Assembly (NCBI GenBank): GCA_963691885.1
Contig: OY829843.1
Coordinates: 2,480,001 to 2,544,000 of the forward strand
Source of the DNA: G963691885 sp963691885
GTDB taxonomy: Bacteria > Pseudomonadota > Alphaproteobacteria > UBA8366 > Aestuariispiraceae
Direction: 5' to 3'
DNA: 64,000 bases
The notes beneath the pieces are model-generated. The model was given only the letters and a program-made list of their open reading frames with translations. It was not told the DNA's origin and made no database searches. Position numbers and translations under genes: made by a program. This document shows positions 53,852-62,219 of this stretch, piece by piece; position 1 is the first letter of the stretch; each line of letters opens with the position of its first letter.

Positions 53852-53984
53852 GGATTTATCATAACCAAAAGGTAATGAATTTTCCACTAAAAATCATTTC
53901 ACATAACCAAACTTAACAGTCACAATACGCGCATAATAATTCGGGTATCTGGCTCGGCAACAACGCGGTCTTCAGGGCAAATTC
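53852..53984. promoter_or_regulatory. pcaQ/pcaD divergent promoter region with PcaQ-type sites
   Basis: ATAACC-AAAA-GGTAAT lies at 53861-53876, ten bases from the pcaQ start, and a related half-conserved site ATAACC-AAAC-TTAACA at 53903-53918. The first fits the ATAACC-N4-GGTTAA motif of PcaQ and closely resembles the palindrome before pobA. The region probably serves both autoregulation and pcaD activation. Confidence 0.65.
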
Positions 53985-54791
53985 ATGCAGGCATTACGAT
54001 TTCTTCCTCGATTGGACGGTGTGATTCATTACCGCGACACAGTGGGGTTTGAGCGGCCGGCACTGGTTTTTGCGAATTCCCTCGGCACCGATATGCGGGT
54101 CTGGTCATCCGTGGTTGATCATTTTGCCGGTGAGCACCGGATTGTGCAGTATGACAAGCGCGGTCATGGATTGAGTACGGGCCCTGTTACCGATCTGACG
54201 ATTGCGGATCTGGCGTCCGACCTGGCTTTTCTGCTGGATCATCTTGAGATCACAAATGCCGTCATTCTTGGATTGTCTGTCGGCGGGATGATTGCGCAGG
54301 AATTGGCCTCCACCCGCCCCGATCTGGTGCGCGGTCTCGTTCTATCCAATACGGGTCACAAGATCGGAACGCCGGATATGTGGCAGACCCGTATCGACGC
54401 GATTGAGGCAGGGGGCATTGAGCCTATGGCAGATGCCGTCATGGAACGCTGGTTTTCGGAAGAATTTAGAAGCACGCGCACTGCGGAGTTGAATGGCTGG
54501 CGCGCCATGCTGACAAGGACACCGGCGGCCGGCTATGCGGCTGTGTGCGGCGCTATCGCAAAAGCCGATCTGACAAGCATGACGGCAGATCTGACCGTTC
54601 CCACGCTGTGCATTGCCGGTGGGTCTGACGGGGCGACGCCGCCCGCATTGGTGCGTGAATTGGCGGGTTTGATTGCGGAGTCCAGATATCGAGAAATCCC
54701 GGGCGCGGGTCACTTGCCCTGTGTTGAAGATCCGACGGCGGTGATCGCAGCGATTACCGAGTTCTTCAAGGAGGCTGGCCTTGAGCACTGA
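53985..54791 (+). CDS. pcaD: 3-Oxoadipate enol-lactonase
   Basis: A 268-residue alpha/beta hydrolase that opens 3-oxoadipate enol-lactone to 3-oxoadipate. The nucleophile elbow is GLSVGGMIAQEL (about residues 93-104) with Ser, the catalytic His near GAGHLPCVEDP (about 243-253) and acid residue between. The N-terminal HYRDTVGFERPALVFANSLG is typical of PcaD. It is the first gene after the divergent PcaQ promoter; the pcaC start overlaps its end by 11 bases. Family length is normal, unlike the PcaL fusion found in some actinobacteria. Confidence 0.95.
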   Translation: MQALRFLPRLDGVIHYRDTVGFERPALVFANSLGTDMRVWSSVVDHFAGEHRIVQYDKRGHGLSTGPVTDLTIADLASDLAFLLDHLEITNAVILGLSVGGMIAQELASTRPDLVRGLVLSNTGHKIGTPDMWQTRIDAIEAGGIEPMADAVMERWFSEEFRSTRTAELNGWRAMLTRTPAAGYAAVCGAIAKADLTSMTADLTVPTLCIAGGSDGATPPALVRELAGLIAESRYREIPGAGHLPCVEDPTAVIAAITEFFKEAGLEH

Positions 54792-55182
54792 TGACGACAC
54801 CCGGCATGGGCTGGGAATGCAGACCCGCCGTCAGGTTCTGGGGGATCAGCATGTTGATCGTGCCGTTGCCGCGACAAGCGACTTCGACGCGCCGTTTCAG
54901 TCCTTTATTACCGAAGGGGCCTGGGGTTCGGTCTGGTCGCGTCCCGATCTGACACCGCGGGAACGCAGCATGATTACTATCGCCTTGCTCGCCGCGCTGG
55001 GCCAGGAGGATGAATTGGCCATGCATATACGGGCTACAAAGCGCACCGGTGCCAGTGTGACCGACATTCGGGAAGCGCTTCTGCATGTGGCTGTCTATGC
55101 CGGTGTCCCCGCCGCGAATTCCGCAATCAAGACAGCAAAAGCCGTGCTGGCAGAGATGGAAGAAGAGGAAACAGGCGCATGA
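54781..55182 (+). CDS. pcaC: 4-Carboxymuconolactone decarboxylase
   Basis: A 133-residue CMD/AhpD-fold enzyme that decarboxylates gamma-carboxymuconolactone to 3-oxoadipate enol-lactone. The start is TTG at 54781, within the end of pcaD, preceded by AAGGAGG, which supports this rare start codon. Conserved parts are LTPRERSMITIALLAALGQE-like sequence (about residues 59-78) and VTDIREALLHVAVYAGVPAA with the histidine expected for the family. It lies between pcaD and pcaH and overlaps pcaH by four bases. Confidence 0.93.
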   Translation: MSTDDDTRHGLGMQTRRQVLGDQHVDRAVAATSDFDAPFQSFITEGAWGSVWSRPDLTPRERSMITIALLAALGQEDELAMHIRATKRTGASVTDIREALLHVAVYAGVPAANSAIKTAKAVLAEMEEEETGA

Positions 55183-55889
55183 GCGATGAGACCCAGCTTT
55201 TCACCCGCCGGGACTTCGACAGCCATCCGGGATTCATCGACAAAGGGTATAAGTCGACGGCGCTGCGCGGCCCGACCAAACCGCTGATCCCTTTGCCCAA
55301 CACCTTGTCTGAAGTGACCGGTCCAGGTTTCGGTGCTGAAAAGGTTGTTGGTCTGGATGCCGATCTGACCCGCAACGGCGAGGTAAATGGTGAGCCACAA
55401 GGTGAGCGGATCATCGTTACCGGTCGGGTGCGGGATGAATTGGGGCGCCCTGTCCGCAACGCGCTTGTCGAAATCTGGCAGGCCAATGCCGCCGGGCGTT
55501 ACGTGCATAAGGTTGATCAGCATGATGCGCCGCTTGATCCGAACTTTTTTGGGGGTGGACGCTGTGCGACAGATGAAAACGGGATCTATACTTTCAAGAC
55601 AATAAAACCAGGTGCCTATCCCTGGCCGAACCACGCGAATGCCTGGCGGCCGAACCATATCCACTTTTCCCTGTTTGGGGCGGGCATAGCCAGTCGCCTG
55701 ATCACGCAGATGTATTTTCCGGGAGACCCGCTGATCCCGCTAGACCCGATTTTGCAGGGGACCCCCGCCCATGCGGTTGATCGATTGGTCGCAGATTTCT
55801 CGCTCGATGTGACGCAGCCTGATTACGCGCTTGGCTATGTTTTTGATATCGTCCTGCGCGGTCCCAACGAAACACCGATGGAGGGGTGA
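55179..55889 (+). CDS. pcaH: Protocatechuate 3,4-dioxygenase beta subunit
   Basis: A 236-residue subunit of the Fe(III) intradiol dioxygenase that cleaves protocatechuate to 3-carboxy-cis,cis-muconate. Iron ligands are recognisable: the two tyrosines near KPGAYPWPNHANAW and the histidines of RPNHIHFSLFG. The characteristic VRNALVEIWQANAAGRYVHK lies mid-protein. The PcaH subunit carries the metal, PcaG is the partner encoded one base after. The start overlaps the pcaC end by four bases, and the coupled order D-C-H-G is the one known from rhizobia. Confidence 0.96.
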   Translation: MSDETQLFTRRDFDSHPGFIDKGYKSTALRGPTKPLIPLPNTLSEVTGPGFGAEKVVGLDADLTRNGEVNGEPQGERIIVTGRVRDELGRPVRNALVEIWQANAAGRYVHKVDQHDAPLDPNFFGGGRCATDENGIYTFKTIKPGAYPWPNHANAWRPNHIHFSLFGAGIASRLITQMYFPGDPLIPLDPILQGTPAHAVDRLVADFSLDVTQPDYALGYVFDIVLRGPNETPMEG

Positions 55890-55890
55890 G

Positions 55891-56496
55891 ATGAGTGACA
55901 AGAAGACCCTGCCCCAGACACCCTCCCAGACGATCGGCCCGTATTTCGCCTATGGCCTCACATCCGATCAATACGGGTACAGTCAACTCGCCGCAATAGC
56001 TGGGCCGGTTATGGTGGATGACGCGCTAGCCGGAACGCGTATAGAGGTGACCGGTCAGGTGTTTGATGGGGCGGGTAATCCCGTTTCTGACGCGATGCTG
56101 GAGATCTGGCAGGCCGATGACCAGGGACGCTATGCGCATCCGGCGGATCCAAGATCCAGCAACGCTGCCTTCACGGGTTTCGGGCGCTGTGGCACCGGGA
56201 CCGATGCCGAGAACCGGTTCCACTTTCAAACAATCCTGCCGGGATCCCCGCAAGAGGGCGCCGCACCACATTTGAATGTTATCCTCTTCATGAGGGGACT
56301 GCTTCTGCATTGTTATACACGGATCTATTTCAGTGATTTTGAGGCTGAAAACGCGACGGATCTGGTTCTGCTCTCAGTTCCAACAGAACGCCGGGGGACG
56401 TTAATCGCGAAACGCGAAGACGGACCCAATGGTATTCGATACCGATTTGATATCCACATGCAGGGGGATCAGGAGACCGTCTTTTTTGACGTATAG
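55891..56496 (+). CDS. pcaG: Protocatechuate 3,4-dioxygenase alpha subunit
   Basis: A 201-residue subunit starting at the ATG one base after the pcaH stop (the frame is open further upstream but only as antisense-like overlap with pcaH). The typical PcaG start TLPQTPSQTIGPYFAYGLTS is followed by DAMLEIWQADDQGRYAHPAD and LNVILFMRGLLLHCYTRIYF. It shares the beta-sandwich fold of PcaH but lacks the metal ligands and shapes the substrate pocket. It is followed by pcaI after 36 bases. Confidence 0.95.
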   Translation: MSDKKTLPQTPSQTIGPYFAYGLTSDQYGYSQLAAIAGPVMVDDALAGTRIEVTGQVFDGAGNPVSDAMLEIWQADDQGRYAHPADPRSSNAAFTGFGRCGTGTDAENRFHFQTILPGSPQEGAAPHLNVILFMRGLLLHCYTRIYFSDFEAENATDLVLLSVPTERRGTLIAKREDGPNGIRYRFDIHMQGDQETVFFDV

Positions 56497-56532
56497 CCCG
56501 ACGCCGCTGCAAAGAAATACAGGAAAACAAGA

Positions 56533-57375
56533 ATGGCAAAATTCCAATCCCTCTCAGAGGCGATGGCCGAGAATCTGCATGATAGTGACAGTGTCGCCTT
56601 TGAAGGTTTTACCCATCTCATTCCTCATGCCGCTGCGCATGAGGCCATTCGGCAAGGCCGCCGTGATCTGACACTGATCCGCATGACCCCGGATCTGGTT
56701 TATGACCAGATGATTGGAATGGGTTGCGCGAGGAAGCTGATCTTCTCCTTCGCCGGTAACCCCGGCGTTGGATTGCTGCGCCGTCTGCGCGATGCGGTAG
56801 AGAATGAATGGCCGCATAAAATCGAGATCGAGGAGCACTCCCATGCTGCGATGGCGAATGCCTATGAGGCGGGCGCTGCTGGCCTGCCCTGTGCCGTGTT
56901 TCGCGGCTATATCGGGGCGGAACTGAAACGCGTGAACCCGAATATTAGGTCCGTCACCTGCCCGTTCACGGGGGAGGAGCTTGCCGCGGTCCCTGCGCTG
57001 CGACCGGATGTCGGTGTTGTCCATGCGCAAAAGGCCGACCGGAAAGGCAATGTATTGATCGAGGGGATTTTGGGTGCCCAGAAAGAGGTCATACTGGCCT
57101 CGTCCCGGTCGATTGTGACGGTTGAAGAGATTGTCGATGATCTGGATCCCCATCCCAATGCATGCGTGCTGCCCTCCTGGACGGTGACAAGTGTTGTTGA
57201 AGTGAAGGGGGGTGCCCATCCGAGCTATGCCCAGGGGTATTATCCACGCGACAACAAAACCTATATCGACTGGGATCCGATTTCGGCGGACCGTGATTTG
57301 TTCCTGAAATGGATGGATGAAAATGTTCTGTCCGTCGGGCCTGATGTTTATGCCAACCGGGTAAAGGATCTGTAA
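56533..57375 (+). CDS. pcaI: 3-Oxoadipate CoA-transferase, alpha subunit (glutaconate-type)
   Basis: A 280-residue CoA-transferase subunit A. It is longer than the classical PcaI/ScoA (about 230) and its sequence (VAFEGFTHLIPHAAAHEAIR, FSFAGNPGVGLLRRLRDAV, RSIVTVEEIVDDLDPHPNA) is of the glutaconate CoA-transferase A type. With the partner encoded one base later it would activate 3-oxoadipate with succinyl-CoA, because a thiolase of the PcaF type follows. It therefore fills the PcaI slot; the exact substrate is inferred from the operon. Confidence 0.88.
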   Translation: MAKFQSLSEAMAENLHDSDSVAFEGFTHLIPHAAAHEAIRQGRRDLTLIRMTPDLVYDQMIGMGCARKLIFSFAGNPGVGLLRRLRDAVENEWPHKIEIEEHSHAAMANAYEAGAAGLPCAVFRGYIGAELKRVNPNIRSVTCPFTGEELAAVPALRPDVGVVHAQKADRKGNVLIEGILGAQKEVILASSRSIVTVEEIVDDLDPHPNACVLPSWTVTSVVEVKGGAHPSYAQGYYPRDNKTYIDWDPISADRDLFLKWMDENVLSVGPDVYANRVKDL

Positions 57376-57376
57376 G

Positions 57377-58144
57377 ATGGATTTTACGCCAGATGAAATG
57401 ATGACTGTTGTTGCCGCCCGGGCCTTGCGCAATGAGGATGTCTGCTTTGTCGGTATTGGTGCGCCTTCAGCCGCCTGTAACCTGGCGCGCCTGACCCATG
57501 CCCCGGACATTACCCTGATTTATGAAAGTGGTACGATTGAAACGAAACCCAACGTGTTGCCGCTTTCCATCGGGGACGGCGAACTTTGCGAAACCGCCCT
57601 GACAACCGTCTCCGTGCCCGAGATGTTCCGCTACTGGCTGCAAGGCGGTCGGATTACCGTCGGTTTCCTGGGGGCGGCCCAACTGGACAAGTTTGGCAAT
57701 ATCAATACGACGGTTGCTGGCGACTATGATGCGCCAAAGGTTCGATTGCCGGGCGGTGGTGGTGCGCCTGAAATTGCCGTTTCCTGTGGCGAGATTTTCA
57801 TCACGATGAAACAGTCCAGGCGCGGTTTTGTTGAAAAGATCGATTTCATGACCTCTCTGGGACATGGCACTGGTGGCAATGACCGCTTGGCCCAGGGGGC
57901 AAAGACAAAAGGTCCGACCCGTTTGATGACCAATCTGGCTGTCTGGGAACCGGACCCGGAAACGAAGGAATTTATGGTGAAAACATTGCATCCCGGTGTC
58001 ACCAAGGATCAGGTTATCGAGACCGTTGGATGGGATGTCCGGTTTGATGATGCCGTTTCGGAAACACCACCCCCGACTGAGGAAGAGCTGGATGTGCTGC
58101 GGGCCCTGAAGGCCAGAACAGCTGCGGCCCATAGCGGGAAATAG
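57377..58144 (+). CDS. pcaJ: 3-Oxoadipate CoA-transferase, beta subunit (glutaconate-type)
   Basis: A 255-residue CoA-transferase subunit B. The catalytic glutamate is expected in LIYESGTIETKPNVLP (about residues 51-66), and VGFLGAAQLDKFGNINTTVA and GGGGAPEIAVSCGEIFI-like segments follow. As for its partner, the sequence resembles GctB rather than the shorter PcaJ of pseudomonads. It transfers CoA from succinyl-CoA to 3-oxoadipate, feeding PcaF. The gap to the pcaI stop is one base, and 27 bases separate it from pcaF. Confidence 0.88.
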   Translation: MDFTPDEMMTVVAARALRNEDVCFVGIGAPSAACNLARLTHAPDITLIYESGTIETKPNVLPLSIGDGELCETALTTVSVPEMFRYWLQGGRITVGFLGAAQLDKFGNINTTVAGDYDAPKVRLPGGGGAPEIAVSCGEIFITMKQSRRGFVEKIDFMTSLGHGTGGNDRLAQGAKTKGPTRLMTNLAVWEPDPETKEFMVKTLHPGVTKDQVIETVGWDVRFDDAVSETPPPTEEELDVLRALKARTAAAHSGK

Positions 58145-58171
58145 AGAACCATCAGGTTTAAAGGAAAGACA

Positions 58172-59374
58172 ATGAGTGAAGCCTATATCTGTGATTATAT
58201 CCGCACCCCGATCGGCCGTTTCGGCGGCACGCTGTCCAGTGTGCGGGCGGATGATCTTGGGGCCATCCCCATCAATGCATTGATGGATCGCAACCCGTCT
58301 GTCGACTGGGAAGCGGTTGACGAAGTTCTCTATGGCTGTGCCAATCAGGCGGGTGAGGACAACCGTAATGTGGCGCGCATGTCTCTGCTCCTGGCCGGTA
58401 TTCCGAACGCGGTGCCTGGCGGGACGATCAACCGGCTCTGCGGGTCTGGGATGGATGCGATCATCACGGCTGCCCGCGCCATCAAAGCAGGCGAAGCCAA
58501 CCTGATCATTGCCGGCGGTGTGGAAAGCATGTCCAGGGCCCCCTTCGTCATGCCAAAGGCGGAACAGGCGTTTAGCCGCTCAAATGCCATCTATGACACG
58601 ACAATTGGCTGGCGGTTTGTAAACCCGCTGATGGAAAAGGCCCATGGCGTCGATTCCATGCCAGAAACGGCGGAGAATGTCGCTGAGGATTTTCAGGTCA
58701 GCCGCGCCGATCAGGACGCTTTCGCCCTGCGTTCCCAGCAAAAGGCGGCGGCATCACAGGCTTCCGGCCGGTTGGCGAAGGAAATCACGCCTGTTTCAAT
58801 CCCGCGCCGGAAACAGGATCCGCTCATCTTTGATGCCGATGAGCACCCACGTGAAACAACGCTCGAGGTGCTTGCAAAGCTGAAAGCACCATTCCGGGAG
58901 GGGGGATCTGTGACAGCTGGTAATGCGTCCGGTGTAAACGATGGGGCCGCCGCCCTGATCATTGCCTCGGCAGAAGCTGTAAAGGCTTATGATCTGACCC
59001 CAATTGCACGTGTTACGGCAGGGGCAACGGCTGGTATCGCACCCCGTATCATGGGCTTTGGACCGGCACCGGCGACCCGCAAACTGTGTGAGCGTCTGGG
59101 TATCACACCGCAGGATTTCGACGTGATTGAACTGAACGAGGCCTTTGCATCCCAAGGTCTGGCCGTGTTGCGGGACCTGGGCATCGCGGATGACGCGGAT
59201 CATGTGAATCCGAATGGTGGCGCCATTGCACTGGGCCACCCGCTGGGGGCGTCAGGGGCCCGGATTACGGGGACAGCAGCGCTTGAGATGCAGCAGCGTG
59301 GTGGTCAACGGGCGCTCGCCACAATGTGCATCGGTGTCGGACAGGGTATTGCCATTGCGCTGGAAGCGGCCTAA
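58172..59374 (+). CDS. pcaF: 3-Oxoadipyl-CoA thiolase
   Basis: A 400-residue thiolase splitting 3-oxoadipyl-CoA into succinyl-CoA and acetyl-CoA. The nucleophilic cysteine is in NRLCGSGMDAIITAARAI (about residue 90), the histidine in ALGHPLGASGARI (about 350-362), and the second cysteine in ATMCIGVGQGIAIALE near the end. The PcaF-type start EAYICDYIRTPIGRFGGTLS is typical of 3-oxoadipyl-CoA thiolases and not of general acetyl-CoA acetyltransferases. It is followed by pcaB after nine bases, with an in-frame end of operon. Confidence 0.94.
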   Translation: MSEAYICDYIRTPIGRFGGTLSSVRADDLGAIPINALMDRNPSVDWEAVDEVLYGCANQAGEDNRNVARMSLLLAGIPNAVPGGTINRLCGSGMDAIITAARAIKAGEANLIIAGGVESMSRAPFVMPKAEQAFSRSNAIYDTTIGWRFVNPLMEKAHGVDSMPETAENVAEDFQVSRADQDAFALRSQQKAAASQASGRLAKEITPVSIPRRKQDPLIFDADEHPRETTLEVLAKLKAPFREGGSVTAGNASGVNDGAAALIIASAEAVKAYDLTPIARVTAGATAGIAPRIMGFGPAPATRKLCERLGITPQDFDVIELNEAFASQGLAVLRDLGIADDADHVNPNGGAIALGHPLGASGARITGTAALEMQQRGGQRALATMCIGVGQGIAIALEAA

Positions 59375-59383
59375 GCCGATGGC

Positions 59384-60721
59384 ATGAGTATTACACCTTT
59401 CGATTCCGCCCTCTACGGTCAGCTTCTGTCAGATGCTGGCATGGCCGATATCTTTTCGGATAAGGCCCAGCTGACGGCGATGGTGACGTTTGAGCGCGCC
59501 CTGGCACGGGTTCAGGGCCGCCTTGACGTTATTCCGGCTGAGGCAGCGGAAGAGATTGATCGTGTCCTGTTGGGGTTTGACCCCGATCCCGCAGCGCTGG
59601 CCGAGACGACCGAGGCCAACGGGGTGCCGGTCCCTGGCCTGGTTCAGGTGTTGCGCAGCTTTATCGGCGGCGACAGCGCGGCCTTTTTGCATTGGGGTGC
59701 CACCAGTCAGGACGTTATGGACACCGCAATCGTCCTGCAGATTTCCAAGGCTCTCACCCATCTGGATGGCGGATTGACCAGTCTGATCACCCTGTTGCTC
59801 GATCTGGCCGAAGATCATCGAACAACGGTGGTATCCGGGCGGACGCGCTGGCAGCCCGCCGTGCCCACATCCTTCGGGTTGAAGGTTGCCGGATGGGCCG
59901 ACCCGTTATTGCGGCATCGGCAGCGGCTGGATGAGTTTCGCGACGAGGTCCTGCTGCTCTCCTTCGGCGGGGCGGCTGGTAATCTGTCAGCGCTGGGGGA
60001 TGACGGGATGGAGGTTGCCAAGGCGCTCAGCCGGGAGCTGGACCTGACCCTTCTGGCGCTGCCCTGGCATAACCGGCGCGATGGCCTGGCCCTTTTGGTG
60101 GCGCATGTGACGACCCTGACAATGTCGCTCGGCAAGATGGCTCAGGATGTCATTCTGATGTCTCAGGGGGAGGTTGGGGAATTGCGTGAAGGGGGTGTTG
60201 GCCGGGGTGGTTCTTCGACAATGCCCAACAAAACAAACCCGGTCCGGAGTGAGGCGATCATTGCCCTGGCCCGATATTCCGCAAACCTGACGGCGTCAAT
60301 GCAGGCAGCCGTCCTGCATGCCCATGAACGCGACGGGGCCGCCTGGCAAACGGAATGGTTTACGCTCGCCCAGGCCTTTACCGCTTGCGGTGCCGCACTC
60401 GGCCATGCGGATGCCCTGATCGCGGATATTGATGTCGATCCGGAACGCATGCGTGAAAATATAGAGGCGACAAATGGCATGATGCTGGCGGAGGCCGCGT
60501 CTTTTGCGCTGAGTGATCATATGACCCGGGTGGAGGCACAGGCGCTTGTCAAGAAAGCTTGCAAACAGGTTGTGGAGGAGGGTCGCCACCTTTTCGACAT
60601 TCTCGAAGACCTGACAGATGTGCCGGTGAACTGGTCCGATATTCGGGATCCTGGAACCCATATGGGCGAGGCCCTCACGATGCTCGACCTTTTCCTGACC
60701 GATGAGGATGGTGCGGTCTGA
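59384..60721 (+). CDS. pcaB: 3-Carboxy-cis,cis-muconate cycloisomerase
   Basis: A 445-residue member of the fumarase/aspartase superfamily converting 3-carboxy-cis,cis-muconate to gamma-carboxymuconolactone. The superfamily signature GGSSTMPNKTNPVRSE (about residues 282-297) and the regions HWGATSQDVMDTAIVLQ (about 104-120) and LSFGGAAGNLSALGDDG (about 194-210) are clear. It closes the pcaDCHGIJFB operon. Its place after pcaF differs from pseudomonads and fits alphaproteobacterial arrangements. It converges with the glutamine-synthetase-like gene across 15 bases. Confidence 0.94.
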   Translation: MSITPFDSALYGQLLSDAGMADIFSDKAQLTAMVTFERALARVQGRLDVIPAEAAEEIDRVLLGFDPDPAALAETTEANGVPVPGLVQVLRSFIGGDSAAFLHWGATSQDVMDTAIVLQISKALTHLDGGLTSLITLLLDLAEDHRTTVVSGRTRWQPAVPTSFGLKVAGWADPLLRHRQRLDEFRDEVLLLSFGGAAGNLSALGDDGMEVAKALSRELDLTLLALPWHNRRDGLALLVAHVTTLTMSLGKMAQDVILMSQGEVGELREGGVGRGGSSTMPNKTNPVRSEAIIALARYSANLTASMQAAVLHAHERDGAAWQTEWFTLAQAFTACGAALGHADALIADIDVDPERMRENIEATNGMMLAEAASFALSDHMTRVEAQALVKKACKQVVEEGRHLFDILEDLTDVPVNWSDIRDPGTHMGEALTMLDLFLTDEDGAV

Positions 60722-60736
60722 TCAATCGGACCCGGA

Positions 60737-62200
60737 TCAGAAGGTTGAGAAATACTCCCTCTGCTCCCAGTCGGATACCGTGCTGAGATAACGATCCCAT
60801 TCGGCCTGTTTGATGGTCACGAGGTAATCCACAAACCCGGCTGGAAAGGCTTCACGATAAAATGTGCTCTTAGAAAACGCCTCAATCGCCGCGCCAAGGT
60901 TACGGGGCAGGGCCACGGCCTCACCCTCATAGGGGGATGTGGACGGGGCGGGCGGGGTGAGAGCACGATCAATACCGTCAAGCCCGCTCAAGACCTGGCT
61001 GGCGAGATAGAGATAGGGGTTGGCCGCGGGCTCCCCAACCCGATTTTCGATCCGTGATGCCGGATCCCCCGTCGCTGTGATGGCGCGGATCATCGCCCCT
61101 TTATTGTCGACACCCCATTGAACCCGGTCCGGGGCGAGGGCAAAGGCCTGATATCGCTTGTATCCGTTCACGGTCGGAGTGGAGAGAAGACAGCTGGCCT
61201 GCGCGTGATCCAGCAGGCCGGCAACCCAGTTCAATCCGACGGGTGAGAGAACCTCGCCCTTATCAGGCGTCATTCTGTTTTGTCCGTCCTTATGGCCGAT
61301 CAGGGATTGGTGGAGATGCCAGCCGCTGGCCATACCGTTTTCGATTTGCGGCCGGCTCATAAAGGTTGCGTGCAGGCCGGCCCGCCGACAGATCTGTTTC
61401 ACCGCGGCGCGGAAATAAACCATGGTCTGCGCATGCGCCGCGCCGGGCCGTGGGGTGAAGGTTACCTCGAACTGACTGGGCCCGAATTCCACCTCCATCG
61501 ATCGCACAGGCAGGTCGAGGGCCTGGGCCCCACGTCGAATGTCATCCATGACGTCTTCGATCTGGTCATAGCGGTCTTCGGTCAGGTATTGATAGCCGTG
61601 ATGCAGAACTTGAGTGTCCGGGGCCTTTGCCGGCATGCCGCCATCGCCATGCGCCAGTTTCGGGTCAATAACGTCAAAGACAGAGAACTCGACCTCCAGC
61701 CCTGTCATCAGATCCAGGTCATGGGCGTGCAGCCGGGCAAGGGCGCTGTTGAGGATATTGCGACTGTCCAGGGAAAGGGCCTGTCCGTCCGGTAGGTACA
61801 GAGTCGACAGCATCCAGGCGGAATGGGGCGACCAGGGCAAGCGGCGAAAGCTGGCAGGATCAGGCACCATGATAACATCTGACGCGCCGGTCAGAACCTT
61901 GTTCCCAAACCCGGCGTCTTCACCCCAAACCGGAAAGACCGTCTTATGGGACGTATCTTTCAAAAGCAGGGTTGAGGTCATGGCAAGACCAGCGTCAAAT
62001 GCTGATTTCAGGGCGTCTGCCGGTATTGCCTTTCCCCGCATAAGACCGTGTTGATCAACGAAGTTGATGCGGATTGTCTCGATTCCATCGGCCTCTACCT
62101 GCGCGATGACTGCTTCCGCCCGACGACGGTCATCATCAGACCACAACCCGTGCTGATTGATAAAACCGCTTCTGCCGAACCCTGCTTCTTGATCTGTCAT
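60737..62200 (-). CDS. Glutamine-synthetase-like amide/amine ligase
   Basis: About 487 residues from the ATG at 62200 (an alternative ATG at 62212). The glutamine synthetase fold is complete: metal- and glutamate-site residues in LMTGLEVEFSVFD and MEVEFGPSQFEVTF, ATP-site NGMASGWHLHQSLIG, NGYKRYQAF, and the arginine-rich ASRIENRVGEPAANPYLYLA. The N-terminal TIRINFVDQHGLMRGKAIP and absence of a downstream adenylylation-type tail place it in the GS-like ligase group (gamma-glutamylpolyamine or gamma-glutamylanilide type) rather than GlnA. It immediately follows a Rieske oxygenase gene, which suggests activation of an aromatic or aliphatic amine before oxygenation. Substrate unknown. Confidence 0.85.
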   Translation of the reverse strand: MTDQEAGFGRSGFINQHGLWSDDDRRRAEAVIAQVEADGIETIRINFVDQHGLMRGKAIPADALKSAFDAGLAMTSTLLLKDTSHKTVFPVWGEDAGFGNKVLTGASDVIMVPDPASFRRLPWSPHSAWMLSTLYLPDGQALSLDSRNILNSALARLHAHDLDLMTGLEVEFSVFDVIDPKLAHGDGGMPAKAPDTQVLHHGYQYLTEDRYDQIEDVMDDIRRGAQALDLPVRSMEVEFGPSQFEVTFTPRPGAAHAQTMVYFRAAVKQICRRAGLHATFMSRPQIENGMASGWHLHQSLIGHKDGQNRMTPDKGEVLSPVGLNWVAGLLDHAQASCLLSTPTVNGYKRYQAFALAPDRVQWGVDNKGAMIRAITATGDPASRIENRVGEPAANPYLYLASQVLSGLDGIDRALTPPAPSTSPYEGEAVALPRNLGAAIEAFSKSTFYREAFPAGFVDYLVTIKQAEWDRYLSTVSDWEQREYFSTF

Positions 62201-62219
62201 GGAATAATCCATTCAATAC

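Noticed and set aside
56554..57510. 318-codon open frame on the minus strand across pcaI
   Set aside because: Antisense to a coupled pcaI/pcaJ pair; composition typical of a reverse-frame shadow.
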